In this document: in pieces, positions 6,662-9,150 of the stretch | How the letters are laid out: each line of letters begins with the position of its first letter | How positions within the stretch are numbered: the stretch's first letter is position 1 | NCBI GenBank assembly: GCA_001795035.1 | Contig: MGMW01000061.1 | Span: forward strand, 1-9,150 | DNA: 9,150 bases | From: Chloroflexi bacterium RBG_13_53_26 | GTDB lineage: Bacteria > Chloroflexota > Dehalococcoidia > UBA2247 > RBG-13-53-26 | Direction of reading: 5' to 3' | Translations under genes and position numbers: made by a program | The notes under the pieces: model-generated | Databases searched by the model: none | Seen by the model: only the letters and a program-made list of their open reading frames with translations | What the model was told of the DNA's origin: nothing

Positions 6662-7624
6662 TTGAATATCGCTTCAATTTGCCAGCCTGTTCAACCAGAG
6701 GTACTGGAAGTGGAGAAGAGACTGGAGGAAGTGGTGAAGACTGCTCCACGCCAGATGATGGAGCCGCTGGAACATGCTGTCAAGAATGGAGGCAAGCGTA
6801 TTCGCCCTGCCCTGACCCTACTGGCAGGGAAATTCTACCAGTACAACCTGGAACTGCTGATCCCCATGGCAGCAGGGGTAGAGCTGTTGCACACTGCCAC
6901 CTTGATCCATGATGACACAATCGACGATGCTTACCTTCGTCGCGGCAAAGATAGTATCAAACATCGCTGGGGCAATTCCAACGCAGTGCTCCTGGGTGAC
7001 TACTTGTTTGCCACCTCCGCAGGCTTTGTTGCCGAGACAAGAAACATCCGTGTGATTAAACTTTTCGCCCAGACGCTAATGACTATTTGCACCGGAGAGA
7101 TTGAGGAGTCAATCTATCCTTTCAACAAGAGCAGAGAGCTGTATTTCCAAACTATCGGCAACAAGACAGCTTCCCTCTTCGCCGCTGCCAGTGAATCGGG
7201 GGCAGTGCTCAGCGAAGCTCCTGAAGACGCAGTGCAATCTCTCAAGGACTACGGCTACAATCTGGGGATGAGCTTCCAGATTGTCGACGACATCCTCGAC
7301 TTTGTGGGGCAGAAGGAGACCCTGGGGAAACCCGTAGCCAATGATCTATCCCAGGGTGTCTTCACGCTACCTGTGATACTCCTCTTTGAAAGCCTCGATA
7401 GCGATGAGGCAAAAAGAATCAAAGAGATTGTTGAGAAAGACAAGTCAGCAGGCACAAAGCTCCTTGTAGAGGCAGTCCACAGCTCCTCTGTGCTTGAAGA
7501 ATGCTTCCGAATTGCAGAGAGCTTCTCGTCCCGGGCAAGCTCTGCCCTGAAGCAGCTCCCTCGAAATACGATCTATCAGTCCCTTGCTGATCTAGCGGGC
7601 TACGTAACCGAGCGCAAGAGCTAG
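6662..7624 (+). CDS. Trans-polyprenyl diphosphate synthase (long-chain type)
   Basis: The enzyme extends allylic diphosphates with isopentenyl diphosphate in trans. The protein has 320 residues, the usual length. GGKRIRP (43-49) binds isopentenyl diphosphate. The first aspartate-rich motif is DDTID (84-88) and the second DDILD (209-213). The residue five places before the first motif is Ala79 (HTATLIHDD), as in octaprenyl-type enzymes; bulky aromatic residues there limit chain length in farnesyl and geranylgeranyl synthases. A long product (about C30-C50), for example a quinone side chain, is therefore inferred, but the chain length is not proved. The start is TTG 6662, supported by AAAGGAG and by the family-like N-terminal segment ICQPVQPEVLEVEKRL. 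It lies 34 nt after metG. I give no symbol because hepT, ispB and similar names imply a product I cannot determine. Confidence 0.93.
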   Translation: MNIASICQPVQPEVLEVEKRLEEVVKTAPRQMMEPLEHAVKNGGKRIRPALTLLAGKFYQYNLELLIPMAAGVELLHTATLIHDDTIDDAYLRRGKDSIKHRWGNSNAVLLGDYLFATSAGFVAETRNIRVIKLFAQTLMTICTGEIEESIYPFNKSRELYFQTIGNKTASLFAAASESGAVLSEAPEDAVQSLKDYGYNLGMSFQIVDDILDFVGQKETLGKPVANDLSQGVFTLPVILLFESLDSDEAKRIKEIVEKDKSAGTKLLVEAVHSSSVLEECFRIAESFSSRASSALKQLPRNTIYQSLADLAGYVTERKS

Positions 7625-7640
7625 CACCATCAACTGGTGC
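7624..7640. terminator. Small hairpin between converging genes, possible weak terminator
   Basis: GCACCA (7624-7629) pairs perfectly with TGGTGC (7635-7640) around a 5-nt loop. It occupies most of the 20-nt gap between the polyprenyl synthase stop and the moaE stop. Neither side has a U-tract, so intrinsic termination would be weak; the symmetry would let it act for either strand. Confidence 0.3.
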
Positions 7641-7644
7641 CCGC

Positions 7645-8040
7645 CTATTCGCCTTCCACAGCCTCGGTTGTCCAAGCAGGCGATATCTCCTTAAAGCGGT
7701 CAATCGCATATTGGCAAGCCTCAAGAGCTTCCTTTCGATGGGGAGCACCTACAGCAACAACCAACAGGATTTCACCTACATCCAACCTGCCAATTCTGTG
7801 GATTATGGCTGTATCCTCCAAATGCCACCTGGCCCTGATCTCGGCGGCTATCCGCGTCAATTCCTTCCGCGCCAGTTTTTCAGAGGACGCCTGCAACTCC
7901 AGGAAGCGAACCTTTCTGCCATGTTGGGATGAATCCCGAACCGTGCCCACATAGCTGATAACTACGCCATATTCATCCTTGCGAACAGCGTTTATAGCCA
8001 CTTCTGGGAGAATGGGGTTCGGAGTCACTTCGATCAGCAA
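7645..8040 (-). CDS. moaE: Molybdopterin synthase catalytic subunit MoaE (divergent, short)
   Basis: MoaE, with the sulfur carrier MoaD, turns precursor Z (cyclic pyranopterin monophosphate) into molybdopterin. The family is recognised by VGTVRD (31-36), RKVRFLEL (42-49), IRARWHLEDTAIIHRIGRL (68-86), VAVGAPHRKEAL (95-106) and YAIDRFKEISPAW (111-123). The protein has 131 residues against 150 in E. coli, the C-terminal tail being shorter. Arg35 and Lys117 align with E. coli Arg39 and Lys119. The position of E. coli Lys126, in the usual P-I/F-W-K, is Thr124 here, and the usual EAYxxMA segment reads QASSEKLA. The start is TTG 8040 with a weak AGG 6 nt upstream; a stop lies in frame just before it. 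It begins 25 nt after ftsH, probably co-transcribed. No moaD or other cofactor gene is visible. Activity is uncertain given the substitutions. Confidence 0.88.
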   Translation of the reverse strand: MLIEVTPNPILPEVAINAVRKDEYGVVISYVGTVRDSSQHGRKVRFLELQASSEKLARKELTRIAAEIRARWHLEDTAIIHRIGRLDVGEILLVVAVGAPHRKEALEACQYAIDRFKEISPAWTTEAVEGE

Positions 8041-8065
8041 ACCAGACCTGCTCTAAGAGGCGAGT

Positions 8066-9150
8066 CTATGCAGTGGCGGAGAGGACCGGTTCATTGAATA
8101 GCTTCTCCAATGCCTCGCCTTCAATAGTCTCATCGACAATCAGCCTCTGCGCAATTTGGACCAGTTTTTCTTTGTTCTCGGTCAGAGTCTTCTTGGTCAC
8201 ATCGTGAGCCTTCTGAATGATAGCTCGAACTTCCCTGTCTATTTCAAGAGCCACTCTCTCACTATAGTTCTTCGTCTCTGAAATCTCCCTGCCCAGGAAG
8301 ATCATCTCTTCTCTCTTGCCAAACGTTCGGATTTCCAGACCATCGCTCATGCCATATTCAGTCACCATAGCCCGGGCGATCTTGGTAACTCGCTCAATAT
8401 CGTCGTGAGGGCCAGTCGTCCTCTCATTGAATATAGTCTCCTCGGCCACATGGCCAGCGAGCAACACAGATAGAAGGTCCATGAGCTGTGAACGAGTCGA
8501 AATATAACGGTCCTCGGCAGGCAGGAGCCTGGTGTAGCCGCCCATCATACCACGGGCAACGATAGAGACCTTGTGCACCGGGTCAGCATTGGGGAGCTTC
8601 CTTGCCACCAGAGCATGTCCCGCCTCATGATAGGCAGTAATCTCCTTCTCTTTTGGGCTGATCAGCCGGCTCTTCTTCTCAGGCCCTGCGACGACGCGAT
8701 CAATGGCCTCCTCAAGGTCCATCGTCTCAATCGTCTTCCTGTTCCGCCTTGCGGCCAGAATAGCTCCCTCATTGACCACATTGGCCAAGTCAGCACCACT
8801 GAATCCCGGCGTCAGTTTAGCTATCTTCTCCAGATCTACAGAATCCTCCAGTGGTTTGCCCTTAGCATGAACCTGCAGTATGGCTTTCCTACCCTTGATG
8901 TCAGGGCGGTCAAGGGTCACCTGACGGTCAAAGCGACCGGGCCGCAGGAGAGCAGGATCCAGTATGTCAGGGCGATTGGTGGCAGCCAAGACAATAACAT
9001 TGGTAGAGGTATCGAAGCCGTCCATTTCTACCAGGATCTGGTTGAGGGTCTGTTCCCTCTCATCATGTCCTCCACCCATTCCTGCCCCGCGGTGACGACC
9101 AACGGCATCAATTTCGTCAACAAAGATCAGACAGGGGGTACTGCGCTTTG
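8066..9150 (-). CDS. ftsH: ATP-dependent zinc metalloprotease FtsH (N-terminal part outside window)
   Basis: FtsH is a hexameric membrane-anchored AAA+ protease that degrades misfolded membrane proteins and some regulators. The frame is open to the window edge, giving about 361 codons; the transmembrane region, Walker A and the start are missing. Numbering from the internal Met at 9079, Walker B (LIFVDEID) lies just before it, and the second region of homology with arginine finger residues is ATNRPDILDPALLRPGRFD (33-51). The protease domain has the zinc site HEAGH (151-155), and Asp227 in TTGPHDDIER matches the third ligand (E. coli Asp495). The C-terminus is ordinary, ending shortly after LFNEP. 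The fragment is highly typical, so identity is secure. moaE follows 25 nt downstream in the same direction. The internal Met at 9079 is not the start, since conserved coding continues upstream of it. Confidence 0.98.
   Translation of the reverse strand, partial: KRSTPCLIFVDEIDAVGRHRGAGMGGGHDEREQTLNQILVEMDGFDTSTNVIVLAATNRPDILDPALLRPGRFDRQVTLDRPDIKGRKAILQVHAKGKPLEDSVDLEKIAKLTPGFSGADLANVVNEGAILAARRNRKTIETMDLEEAIDRVVAGPEKKSRLISPKEKEITAYHEAGHALVARKLPNADPVHKVSIVARGMMGGYTRLLPAEDRYISTRSQLMDLLSVLLAGHVAEETIFNERTTGPHDDIERVTKIARAMVTEYGMSDGLEIRTFGKREEMIFLGREISETKNYSERVALEIDREVRAIIQKAHDVTKKTLTENKEKLVQIAQRLIVDETIEGEALEKLFNEPVLSATA

Noticed and set aside
2802..7624. A single new pathway linking these genes
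   Set aside because: The genes belong to unrelated housekeeping processes and adjacency alone does not show functional linkage.
1..9150. Mobile element, CRISPR array, phage or defence system
   Set aside because: I looked for transposase or integrase motifs, regularly spaced repeats, terminal inverted repeats and toxin-antitoxin pairs and saw none; the window is filled by housekeeping genes.

Overview
The window is a compact stretch of ordinary bacterial chromosome, almost entirely coding. It holds eight genes with clear family identities: plsY (cut at the left edge), der, argF, a guaB3-type IMP dehydrogenase, rsmI, metG, a trans-polyprenyl diphosphate synthase gene, moaE, and ftsH (cut at the right edge), which makes nine with both partial genes. 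I see no mobile element, CRISPR array, tRNA, rRNA or defence gene. The organism cannot be named from this alone. The CBS-less GuaB3, the short MetRS with four CxxC pairs, base composition without strong bias, heavy use of TTG starts and the overall gene mix would fit a member of the Chloroflexota (Dehalococcoidia-like); this is an inference from general familiarity, not a search result.

Layout. Positions 1-3950 form one minus-strand gene string read guaB3 -> argF -> der -> plsY. It is driven by a good sigma70-type promoter at 3978-4007. argF starts 31 nt inside guaB3, and der starts 8 nt (or 5 nt) after argF, so the first three genes are probably translationally coupled; an 87-nt gap precedes plsY. 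Positions 4100-7624 form a plus-strand string rsmI -> metG -> polyprenyl synthase with gaps of 26 and 34 nt, diverging from guaB3 across a short intergenic region. Positions 7645-9150 are a second minus-strand string, ftsH -> moaE, which meets the polyprenyl synthase gene tail to tail across 20 nt containing a small hairpin. No gap between genes reaches 300 nt.

Functions. The genes serve separate housekeeping jobs: phospholipid synthesis (PlsY), ribosome assembly (Der), arginine synthesis (ArgF), guanine nucleotide synthesis (GuaB3), 16S rRNA modification (RsmI), tRNA charging (MetRS), isoprenoid chain synthesis, molybdopterin synthesis (MoaE) and membrane proteolysis (FtsH). They do not form one pathway, and I found no evidence for a new system. 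The points worth a second look are unusual residues at conserved motif positions (Der G-domain 1, ArgF HCLP, MoaE Lys126, PlsY motifs 1 and 2, MetRS KMSKS), the start-site and promoter arrangement of rsmI, and the frequent TTG starts.
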